Part shown: piece by piece, positions 1-5,988 of the stretch
Layout of the letters: each line of letters starts with the position of its first letter
Position numbering within the stretch: position 1 is the stretch's first letter
NCBI GenBank assembly: GCA_022447885.1
Contig: JAKUTA010000083.1
Coordinates: 1 to 5,988 of the forward strand
Length of the DNA: 5,988 nucleotides
Direction: 5' to 3'
From: Candidatus Poseidoniales archaeon
GTDB lineage: Archaea; Thermoplasmatota; Poseidoniia; Poseidoniales; Thalassarchaeaceae
Translations under genes and position numbers: made by a program
Notes under the pieces: generated by a model
What the model saw: the letters and a program-made list of their open reading frames with translations, nothing else
Database searches by the model: none
Told to the model about the DNA's origin: nothing

Positions 1-69
1 GTCACCGATCCGCTCGTCCAGGCGCACCGCACCCGCCTCGGGAATGGGGATCCCCTTCGGGGCCGGCAT
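1..69 (-). CDS. Start of an unidentified protein (3' part outside the window)
   Basis: Only the first 23 codons are visible, reading MPAPKGIPIPEAGAVRLDER and then IGD, open to the window edge. I do not recognise the family from so short a piece. The N-terminus is rich in proline and has no hydrophobic stretch, so there is no visible signal peptide or membrane anchor. The ATG at 69-67 is preferred because GGAGG at 82-78 lies 8 nt upstream, the usual distance. A second in-frame ATG at 75-73 sits only 2 nt after GGAGG and would add Met-Leu. The A of this ATG is the last base of the preceding gene's TGA stop (TGATG), a typical arrangement for translational coupling. An alternative is that this is the continuation of the 69-206 reading frame after a frameshift in the G-rich run at 76-83. 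Confidence 0.6.
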   Translation of the reverse strand, partial: MPAPKGIPIPEAGAVRLDERIGD

Positions 70-206
70 CAGCATCCCCTCCCGAGTTCGTCGTCGAGGA
101 CGGCCAATGCCATCTCATGACGGCCCGCGCGCAGGAGGGAGGCGACGGCCACGAGGATCTCACGCGACTGCAGGTCTGCAGGGAGGGACGACCCCCCAGC
201 GTCCAT
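69..206 (-). CDS. Small helical protein, 45 aa, function unknown
   Basis: The frame reads MDAGGSSLPADLQSREILVA, continues through VASLLRAGRHEMALAVLDDE, and ends LGRGC before TGA. It has no signal peptide, and its short hydrophobic run (ILVAVASLL) is too short and too interrupted by charge to be a confident membrane helix. Residues 10-25 and 28-41 look like two amphipathic helices separated by RAGRH, so a helical hairpin, loosely TPR-like, is plausible. I do not recognise a family. Support for a real gene: it starts 11 nt after the transporter's stop, it has GAGGGG just upstream, roughly 80% of its codons end in G or C by hand count, and its stop overlaps the next gene's start. The Shine-Dalgarno spacing is short (about 3 nt from GAGG to ATG), which is a weak point. 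It could be the N-terminus of the following gene if the G-rich run at 76-83 carries a sequencing or real frameshift. Confidence 0.6.
   Translation of the reverse strand: MDAGGSSLPADLQSREILVAVASLLRAGRHEMALAVLDDELGRGC
76..83 (-). promoter_or_regulatory. Shine-Dalgarno site for the gene beginning at 69
   Basis: On the minus strand this reads GGGAGGGG, containing a full GGAGG core at 82-78. The spacing is 8 nt to the ATG at 69 but only 2 nt to the in-frame ATG at 75, which decides the start in favour of 69. The site lies inside the last codons of the small 45-residue gene, so the two are likely translationally coupled. Confidence 0.6.
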
Positions 207-207
207 A

Positions 208-213
208 CCCCTC
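208..213 (-). promoter_or_regulatory. Probable Shine-Dalgarno site for the 45-aa gene
   Basis: The minus strand reads GAGGGG followed by T and then ATG. It lies entirely in the 11-nt gap between the transporter stop at 218-220 and the small gene's start. The match to the anti-Shine-Dalgarno sequence is good, but GAGG stands only about 3 nt from the ATG, which is shorter than usual. Confidence 0.45.
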
Positions 214-217
214 GCTG

Positions 218-2419
218 TCATTCCTCACTATCGTGATGGGGACTCTGGAGTTGCTTGAAAGAGAGACAGGTCGCCAGAATCACAGAGAACAGGATGCTCG
301 CCGTGAGCAGTTGTCCGGTGTTCATCGCAGGCGGGAAATCGGCGAACGCGATCATGGCGAATATGGAGACGGACGTGAGTGCAGCCAACCATCTTGCGTA
401 CGTGTCCATTCGGGTCGGTGGATGTTCAGCAGTCGCATGTGCGAGATAATCTGCAGCGAATCCCATCCCTAACAGAACCGCAGGGGCGGTGGTGACTCCC
501 CGCCCACCGAACAGGCTCGCCATGCCATCGACGGCGCCACCGATCGCAATCGTACCGACCGCGATTCGGGCTGCGCGCAGAGGTGAGCGCAGCACGACCA
601 ACGAGACGAGGAAGATCACCACCCCCGCGGAGAGGATCTGACTGACCCTGCCCGCTTCAAACGTACGGGCGAGTCCGGCCCCGACCGGCATATCTCCCCC
701 CACATATCCCTGTAGTTCGTTCTCGTCGAGCAATTCCACCACATCATCCGAGAAGCGCAGCGCCGCGGCAGCGTTCTGACCATCGATCAGCACAGTGATC
801 GCCACTCCAGTCGTCACACCATCGCGTTGCAGTCGCGCGTCATCGATGAGGATTGAGCCTTCGCTCATTTCAGAGACTTGGTCGATCGTCGGTTCTGTCA
901 GGTCGCCGTCATCATTCGAAACTCCGATGACCATCGGAGTCCGGAACATACCGGTGTCAAACGAGATCACGCTAGGATGTTGACCGAGCTGCCGTTGCAG
1001 ATCCCGTACCTGTTGCAGATGTGCCGTTGAATTTCCATCCACATCCACGATGACCCAAGCGATGGTGCTCGATGCCAGCACATATCGTGATTGCAGGTCC
1101 TCCAACTCAGCGATGCCCGGGTCATCTTCTGGAAGAAGTTGATCGATATCGAAGATTTCAACTCCGGGAGGGGCGATGACGGCAATGGATGCCAGCAGCA
1201 CGAGTGCGATAGGCCAACACCAGGACATCGATTGATGAGACGGCAGCGATTTCGATTCCAGACCCAATTCAAGTTTCAGACGACGACGCAGATAGATGCC
1301 CTCGAGCAGGTATCGCGTCACCACCCAATCGAGGATGATGCCGATTATCATGACCATGGCGAGCGTCCTGTGAGCGCGTATCGATGAGAACAGTGCCAGT
1401 GAAACCGCTGCCACGGTGGTCACCATCGCAAGGAAGAGCATCTGCCGTACCTCGTCGCGGTCCCGCGACGACCTGCAATACCAGAAGGCGCCATCAACGG
1501 CGACACCCATGATGATCGGAATGGCGATTCCGTCGAGGATGGAGAATTTGAAGCCCAGAGCCGACAGGACACCCAACTCCGTACCGAGAACCAGCAAGAT
1601 ACCCCCAAGGGTCGCTCCCGCGGCCACAGCATCTCTCAACCCGATCGCCAGGATGGCTGTGAGAACCAAGATGGCAGGCAGCATGAAGACTGTCAGATCA
1701 TGTTGCGCGATGTCCTTCGACTTGGCGAACAACATGTTCATTCCAACCGCCGAGACCTCATAATCGGTGGAATCGCTCACTTTCTCGGCCCACCTGGACA
1801 GTGAGCTCCAGTCCGGATTTTCCTCATCACTTTCCATCCAGACCATCCAGAGTACCTCGTTCGCGGCTGGAGCAAGTATCGCAAGGGTGCCTGCGAATGC
1901 AGGGCATGCAATGTTCAGAATCGTGTCTTCAGGAAGCATCAACAGCGTCGCTTCGAAGGCTGCCTGTTCCGCATCAGTAGAGTTGTTTCCACACCACCCA
2001 TTGGGAATTTCCGGTTCCAGTACTTCTTGGAAATGCGAGGCGTTGGCAAGCGAGCGATTCCTTGAGGCGAAGGCTTCCGACCATCTCTTGAAAGGAGTCT
2101 CCATGCGTTCGATCCAGTTATTCTCATCATCCCATGCGGTGTCCGGATTCGAGCCGCCCATGGCGTCTTGTTCAAGTTGCATCAGGTCTTGAACTCGAGA
2201 CAGGTCGTCGGTGATACGCCCCCCATCATCATGACGGATTCTCAGTGTGAGTTGCGATCTGGTTGTTTCAGCGACGGATTCTGCTTTGATGCGCTTATCC
2301 ACCTCGTCATCGAAGAGCATCTCCGAGGTCATGCTGGGCTCGACAGGGTAGACCAGCAGCAGCCCCGAACATGCCAACATCGCCACTACCAGAGCGAGGC
2401 GGGTCTGTTCGGGAGTCAT
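218..2419 (-). CDS. RND/MMPL-superfamily 12-helix membrane transporter
   Basis: A 733-residue integral membrane protein with the duplicated layout of the RND superfamily. Numbering is from the ATG at 2419. Predicted helices: TM1 5-25, TM2-6 about 242-260, 264-287, 294-315, 328-346 and 352-372; TM7 400-417, TM8-12 about 595-611, 617-638, 643-660, 673-693 and 701-720. Two large external loops follow TM1 (26-241) and TM7 (418-594). The conserved intramembrane Asp of each half is present: GVAVDGAFW in TM4 (Asp309) and GFAADYLAH in TM10 (Asp657). RND proteins use such residues for proton or sodium coupling to export proteins, lipids or small molecules; the substrate here is unknown. The first loop has a possible disulfide pair (Cys143, Cys172) and several N-X-S/T sequons. 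The short tail KQLQSPHHDSEE is hydrophilic. The frame stays open to a TTG at 2449, directly after the upstream stop, but the ATG at 2419 has GGTG 5 nt ahead and begins just before TM1, so I chose it. It lies 30 nt after the large surface-protein gene, probably in one operon. Confidence 0.88.
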   Translation of the reverse strand: MTPEQTRLALVVAMLACSGLLLVYPVEPSMTSEMLFDDEVDKRIKAESVAETTRSQLTLRIRHDDGGRITDDLSRVQDLMQLEQDAMGGSNPDTAWDDENNWIERMETPFKRWSEAFASRNRSLANASHFQEVLEPEIPNGWCGNNSTDAEQAAFEATLLMLPEDTILNIACPAFAGTLAILAPAANEVLWMVWMESDEENPDWSSLSRWAEKVSDSTDYEVSAVGMNMLFAKSKDIAQHDLTVFMLPAILVLTAILAIGLRDAVAAGATLGGILLVLGTELGVLSALGFKFSILDGIAIPIIMGVAVDGAFWYCRSSRDRDEVRQMLFLAMVTTVAAVSLALFSSIRAHRTLAMVMIIGIILDWVVTRYLLEGIYLRRRLKLELGLESKSLPSHQSMSWCWPIALVLLASIAVIAPPGVEIFDIDQLLPEDDPGIAELEDLQSRYVLASSTIAWVIVDVDGNSTAHLQQVRDLQRQLGQHPSVISFDTGMFRTPMVIGVSNDDGDLTEPTIDQVSEMSEGSILIDDARLQRDGVTTGVAITVLIDGQNAAAALRFSDDVVELLDENELQGYVGGDMPVGAGLARTFEAGRVSQILSAGVVIFLVSLVVLRSPLRAARIAVGTIAIGGAVDGMASLFGGRGVTTAPAVLLGMGFAADYLAHATAEHPPTRMDTYARWLAALTSVSIFAMIAFADFPPAMNTGQLLTASILFSVILATCLSFKQLQSPHHDSEE

Positions 2420-2424
2420 GTCGA

Positions 2425-2428
2425 CACC
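2425..2428 (-). promoter_or_regulatory. Weak Shine-Dalgarno site for the transporter gene
   Basis: The minus strand reads GGTG, complementary to the 3' end of 16S rRNA, 5 nt before the ATG at 2419. It is short, but it supports this ATG over the TTG at 2449, which would place the ribosome site inside the end of the upstream gene. Confidence 0.4.
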
Positions 2429-2449
2429 CGAGAACCTGGCACCGGGCAA

Positions 2450-5400
2450 TCAGTTTCGCCACTCCATCCACTTGCCGGAGGAGGGGTCTCGCCACCACCA
2501 TTCGCCACTGTCAGCGGGATGCTCCAGGACCTCGTAGCCATCACGCATCTCCCCGCTCTGACCAGGTGGAGGTCCGTCGGGTGCATTGAACATGACATCC
2601 CCTACGTCATCGTCGTGTCCTTCACTCCAGATATCGTCTCGGCGGCGGCTTCTCCTCATGGCCAACAGTGCGATCGTTGTGATCAAGATGAGAATCCCCA
2701 CCACCGAACCAGCGATCAGCAGCAGGTTGTCCATGCTCGCGCCTGTTGTGGCTCCACTTCCTGAGGCGTCGGCGTTGTCCCCGATTCCGTCACCATCCGA
2801 ATCGGTGTCTTCGTTGGGGTCATTCGGGAACGCGTCGGCGTTGTCACCAACTCCGTCGCCGTCACTGTCCACCGCCTCGTTCGGGTCATCGGGGAAATCA
2901 TCCACGCTGTCGAGTACCCCGTCGCCATCGGTGTCCGTCGGCAGATTCTCGCCGTCTTCAGTCACTACTCCCTGATCGGTGACGATGATCGTCAACTCAG
3001 CCGGATTGTACATTCCACCCGATACTCGGACCACGATGGTGCCCACGGTCACCCAGAACGCAGCCTGGCCGTTTTCATCAGTGACAAGACCGTACAAGGT
3101 GACGTCGTCTCTGACAAGAGTCACGGACAGACCGCCGACCGGTTGATTGTCCTCGTTGACAGCGGTGATCTGCACGGCGTCTCCCGGCAGCGGATTCGAC
3201 GGACTGAAGCTCAGCGTCAGATTCTGCAGCACAGGTGGCTCTGGATTGGGCTCGGCTACCTTGGAATCCAAAGCGGCCACGACCGTGGCTGATTCACCTT
3301 GTCCGATCTGAGCCACGGCAATCACTGTGTAGTCATCCTGAGGGGATGACAGGACCGGTAGGTGAAGGTCGGCACTGGAGCCTTGACCCCAGGCGACCGA
3401 CTCCAGGTCGCCGAAGAAGTCGTCGAACATGTCGAAGATCTCGGCTTCGGTCATCTCCGCATTGCCGGAGCATGCTTCGTTGTCGCTTCCCCATTCGAAC
3501 TGCTCGCCTTCTTCTTCGGCGGTAATCTCAAACTCCATTTCACCACCGTTGACGGCGGTCAGCGTGTACTGTCCGGAGTCCAGATTGAAGTTGGCGTGAT
3601 ACTTGTCTTCCCATTCCTCCATGTTCCAATCTGAAGTCGGTGTCACCTCATTGCCGTCGCTGTCTGCGAGAACGATGTTGTTGGGATTGTATGCAGGACC
3701 ACTGTATGCATATTCGTTGACACGGTGTTCCACATTCATGCGGATGTTACTCTCTTGGCTGTCATCCCAACGGTCTTCTCTCCAGCCGTCAAATTTCTCA
3801 CACGTTCGTTCAAGTTCCTGCTCGGCTGGAATCCATCCGATTGCTCCTCTGGCGAGTTCCTGATAGAGAATCTCCGTGAACGCCGACAGGTCGAGAGATG
3901 CGGGATCCAATCCCTCCTTGGGAGCAGCCATCGCAAGGATGCGCGATGCTACACCATCGCTCAGGGCGATGTTGGTTGTCTGTCCAGGCCCCAGCGTCCC
4001 CGTCATCTCCATGGTGCCCGGGTTATTGAGCAGCAGGCCAGCGTGAATCGCTGTGGGGAACAATGCACCCTCATCCATGATCATGACTGCGACCAATGAG
4101 ACCGGTGCCGTGATTCGCACCTCTTGGTTTCGCGATGTGTCACCTTGCTGGAAATCGAGTTCGAACTCCACAGGTTCCGACCATACGCTATCGTCGATGT
4201 CAGGGAACGGAACTGAGAGGTCCACCGGTGCAACACCAAGCCAGGCGGTATACTCGTCCGCATCGACCCCGGAAGGGGTCACGCTGATGGTGGTGAGGCC
4301 ACCACCATCTGGCTCGACTGTGTACACAGGAATGCCCGCGATGGTTGTCTCCAGAGTCAAGCCACCACCCAACGATATTGACGCCTCGGTGGCGGCAACG
4401 AAGTTCAACCCGACGCCGGTCATCGTTTCTCCATCGTCTCGGGTGACCTTGGATTGCACGATGCTGATGTAGACACCAGGCAGGGTCGGTGTGACCGTTA
4501 TGCCGACTTCGCCGTCGCTGCCAGAGGTGAGGATCTGCTCGTCCATCACCTCAAGAGGTCCATCGGTGATGAATCCGTCAATGATCTGCGCAGAGGGAGT
4601 GAATGATTCATCCGAATCAAGATCGCACCACCCTCCTTTCCTGTCCCAATCCTCGTAATATTGCTCGCCCTCATCGGAATGTTTCGCATATCCGTGATGA
4701 GGCTTGTAGGTGAAGTGATGCTCGGTGGTGCGAGAATCCTCATCGGTGTATATGACCGTAATATGATACTCGTTAGCATTCTCCCAATCCTCCTCGTAGT
4801 CGTGACCCTCCCATCCATCTTCTCGGTGATCCTCTTCGGTGTTGGTGTGCTCCCAGGTCTCCCCATCACCCCAATCAATCTTGATTTCGCTGAGTTCGGG
4901 CTTGTCATATTCGCCGCCTTCTTCGCCATCGATGCGGAAATTGCGGTATTCCCATCCAATGTTGGCATATGACCCACCAGAGCTGGCCCAGGTCTTTGCA
5001 CAGCCGCTGGTACCGGGCAGCGGCACAACTTGCGTGAACTCGAATTCGAGTCCGGTGTCCGTGGTGCCGCTGGTCGTCACTTCGGCCAGACCGCCTTCGG
5101 ATGGGAGTTCGCTGCTGGCCGCCCAGAAGCTACCCATTCCAGATATCTCGATATCATCCTCGATCATCGCCGCCTGTGGGTGTTCCTGCCCTTCCCTGTC
5201 CTCGCTGTATCGGTTGATCGTTGCACTGACGTCACCATCGAGGTCGCTACCGGTGTAACGACCCTCCAACTGGTTAGATACTGTGAGTTCGACCTCCCCT
5301 TCGGACTCGAACTGGCTGAGCGCATCCTCTGCGCGCTGGGGTGAGACGCGGACGATCGCTATGTCGACCTCGGCACCCTCGACGGGGCCAGACGCATCGT

Positions 5401-5988
5401 AGGAGAGTGCGGTGACGGTGTACGGAGCATCAACCGAGGTCGTCTCGTCTTGTTCGACCAACACCCCTACTGCGGAGACGACGAATATCTCATCGGTGCC
5501 TTCCCATAACATCGCTTCGAGCATTGATGGACGCAGTGCCTCCATGCGGAGCTCGGCGTTCTCGACTCTGCAGCCCATATCGGCACAGTCAGGTTCGTAG
5601 TTCTCCAGCGGTTGGGTGAAACTCCAGACGGTATCTTCGATGTGGGATGCCGTCAGGCGACCGAGGTAGCGCTGACGTTCATCGTCGTCCTGCTGGAGGA
5701 CTGTGCTGACCGTGATGCCGTTGCTGTTTGTCATGCTCATCGAGAATTGCGAGGGATAGTCAGAATCATCCCATGGTCCCCAGAAATTGACTTCGATACC
5801 GAGGTCGAGCACGTTGGCGTCGTAGTCGGATGTGCTTACGTCGTACAACTCGTTGAAGATGATTGAACCATCATCTTCACCGCCTTCTTCACCAGCTTCT
5901 TCCTCATCTCCGTCGGGCGACCAATACATGTGGCGATCCGTGCCCGAAGCGTTCTCAATCCAATCTCCGAACTCTCCGACTGCATCGC
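2450..5988 (-). CDS. Large membrane-anchored surface protein with PKD-like, Ig-like and TSP3 modules (5' end missing)
   Basis: 1178 codons are visible; the frame is open to the window edge, so the true N-terminus and any signal peptide lie outside. An internal Met at 5929 is used here as residue 1 for numbering, not as the start; 19 codons before it (DAVGEFGDWIENASGTDRH) are also in frame and look coding. Order of parts: an acidic linker (6-21); beta-rich Ig-like segments (about 22-300); a PKD-like domain with WGDG at 353-356 and a late EYHITVIYTDED strand, bracketed by Cys310 and Cys435; further beta-sandwich segments (445-660); helical stretches (681-709 and 824-846) flanking an acidic insert bracketed by Cys710 and Cys820; an Ig-like domain (about 898-985); TSP3 calcium-binding repeats (999-1055); one transmembrane helix (1068-1090); RRSRRR; and a cytosolic tail ending in a Trp-rich motif (1130-1159). 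The basic stop-transfer after the helix puts nearly all of the protein outside the cell. I recognise no catalytic domain. Adhesion, ligand binding or a structural surface role is possible. It is first in this visible operon, directly before the RND gene. Confidence 0.85.
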   Translation of the reverse strand, partial: DAVGEFGDWIENASGTDRHMYWSPDGDEEEAGEEGGEDDGSIIFNELYDVSTSDYDANVLDLGIEVNFWGPWDDSDYPSQFSMSMTNSNGITVSTVLQQDDDERQRYLGRLTASHIEDTVWSFTQPLENYEPDCADMGCRVENAELRMEALRPSMLEAMLWEGTDEIFVVSAVGVLVEQDETTSVDAPYTVTALSYDASGPVEGAEVDIAIVRVSPQRAEDALSQFESEGEVELTVSNQLEGRYTGSDLDGDVSATINRYSEDREGQEHPQAAMIEDDIEISGMGSFWAASSELPSEGGLAEVTTSGTTDTGLEFEFTQVVPLPGTSGCAKTWASSGGSYANIGWEYRNFRIDGEEGGEYDKPELSEIKIDWGDGETWEHTNTEEDHREDGWEGHDYEEDWENANEYHITVIYTDEDSRTTEHHFTYKPHHGYAKHSDEGEQYYEDWDRKGGWCDLDSDESFTPSAQIIDGFITDGPLEVMDEQILTSGSDGEVGITVTPTLPGVYISIVQSKVTRDDGETMTGVGLNFVAATEASISLGGGLTLETTIAGIPVYTVEPDGGGLTTISVTPSGVDADEYTAWLGVAPVDLSVPFPDIDDSVWSEPVEFELDFQQGDTSRNQEVRITAPVSLVAVMIMDEGALFPTAIHAGLLLNNPGTMEMTGTLGPGQTTNIALSDGVASRILAMAAPKEGLDPASLDLSAFTEILYQELARGAIGWIPAEQELERTCEKFDGWREDRWDDSQESNIRMNVEHRVNEYAYSGPAYNPNNIVLADSDGNEVTPTSDWNMEEWEDKYHANFNLDSGQYTLTAVNGGEMEFEITAEEEGEQFEWGSDNEACSGNAEMTEAEIFDMFDDFFGDLESVAWGQGSSADLHLPVLSSPQDDYTVIAVAQIGQGESATVVAALDSKVAEPNPEPPVLQNLTLSFSPSNPLPGDAVQITAVNEDNQPVGGLSVTLVRDDVTLYGLVTDENGQAAFWVTVGTIVVRVSGGMYNPAELTIIVTDQGVVTEDGENLPTDTDGDGVLDSVDDFPDDPNEAVDSDGDGVGDNADAFPNDPNEDTDSDGDGIGDNADASGSGATTGASMDNLLLIAGSVVGILILITTIALLAMRRSRRRDDIWSEGHDDDVGDVMFNAPDGPPPGQSGEMRDGYEVLEHPADSGEWWWRDPSSGKWMEWRN
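2765..2935 (-). repeat. TSP3-type calcium-binding repeats, 22-aa (66-nt) period
   Basis: Residues 999-1055 of the large surface protein contain three Asp-rich loops that begin DTDGDGVLD, DSDGDGVGD and DSDGDGIGD, spaced exactly 22 residues apart. The spacers are FPDDPNEAV and FPNDPNEDT. The third unit is cut short, ending DNADASGSG, and leads into a Gly/Ser/Thr linker and the membrane helix. DxDxDG loops of this kind bind calcium in thrombospondin type-3 repeats and usually form a stiff stalk. Here they would lift the ectodomain off the membrane. The repeat is visible at DNA level too, with codon variation between units, so it is not a recent duplication. Confidence 0.85.

Noticed and set aside
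44..472. A 142-codon plus-strand ORF near the window start
   Set aside because: It is rich in Arg/Gly/Pro as expected from the complement of a G+C-rich region, and it overlaps the transporter end, the small gene and the next gene.
2420..2449. TTG at 2449 as the start of the transporter gene
   Set aside because: It would add ten residues before the first helix with no good ribosome site. The ATG at 2419 has GGTG 5 nt ahead and sits at the usual distance from TM1.
2168..2764. A 198-codon plus-strand ORF spanning the junction of the two large genes
   Set aside because: It is antisense to two well-supported genes, its translation shows no domain or sensible composition, and it runs across the intergenic gap without its own signals.
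2586..2982. Ser/Pro-rich or Arg-rich repetitive peptides on the plus strand
   Set aside because: They are the reverse-strand reading of the TSP3 repeats; the periodicity belongs to the calcium-binding repeats.
4661..4972. A plus-strand ORF coding for a very hydrophobic, membrane-protein-like 103-residue peptide
   Set aside because: It is antisense to the most acidic part of the surface protein. The complement of Asp/Glu codons gives Val, Ile, Leu and Phe codons, so the apparent membrane helices are an artefact.
5927..5929. ATG at 5929 as the start of the large surface protein
   Set aside because: The frame stays open to the window edge with coding-like sequence upstream, and no signal peptide follows this Met although the protein must be exported.

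Overview
This window is a piece of one co-directional gene cluster, all read on the minus strand, so the biological order runs from high to low coordinates. It holds a very large cell-surface protein whose 5' end lies outside the window (2450-5988), a 12-helix RND/MMPL-type membrane transporter (218-2419), a 45-residue small protein (69-206), and the first 23 codons of a further gene (1-69). Gaps are 30 nt, 11 nt and a one-base stop/start overlap (TGATG). I see no terminator or internal promoter, so the genes are probably one operon. No stretch over 300 bases lacks a gene, and I found no RNA genes, mobile elements or CRISPR.

The likely source is a planktonic marine archaeon, most plausibly Marine Group II (Candidatus Poseidoniales). 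This is inference from protein style. The large protein is very acidic, is built from beta-sandwich and PKD-like modules, carries thrombospondin type-3 (TSP3) calcium-binding repeats close to the membrane, and has one C-terminal transmembrane helix followed by RRSRRR and a short cytosolic tail ending in a Trp-rich motif. From memory that architecture is common in Poseidoniales surface proteins. It lacks an LPXTG motif and any outer-membrane anchor. A bacterial origin is not excluded, because TSP3 repeats also occur in marine bacteria.

Region by region: 5988-2450 encodes the ectodomain protein. Its six visible cysteines fall into three sequential pairs, and two of those pairs bracket insert-like domains. 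One of these is a PKD-type domain that holds half of the protein's histidines. 2419-218 encodes the RND-type protein, with two six-helix halves and two large external loops. 206-69 encodes a small helical, probably cytosolic protein. From 69 down, a gene of unknown function begins behind a strong Shine-Dalgarno site. G+C rises from about 52-53% in sampled parts of the two large genes to about 70% in the last 206 bases.

The working idea is that the large anchored ectodomain and the RND protein act together at the cell surface, for example in export or in handling lipids or ligands. Nothing in the sequence names a substrate, and the link rests on co-orientation and close spacing.
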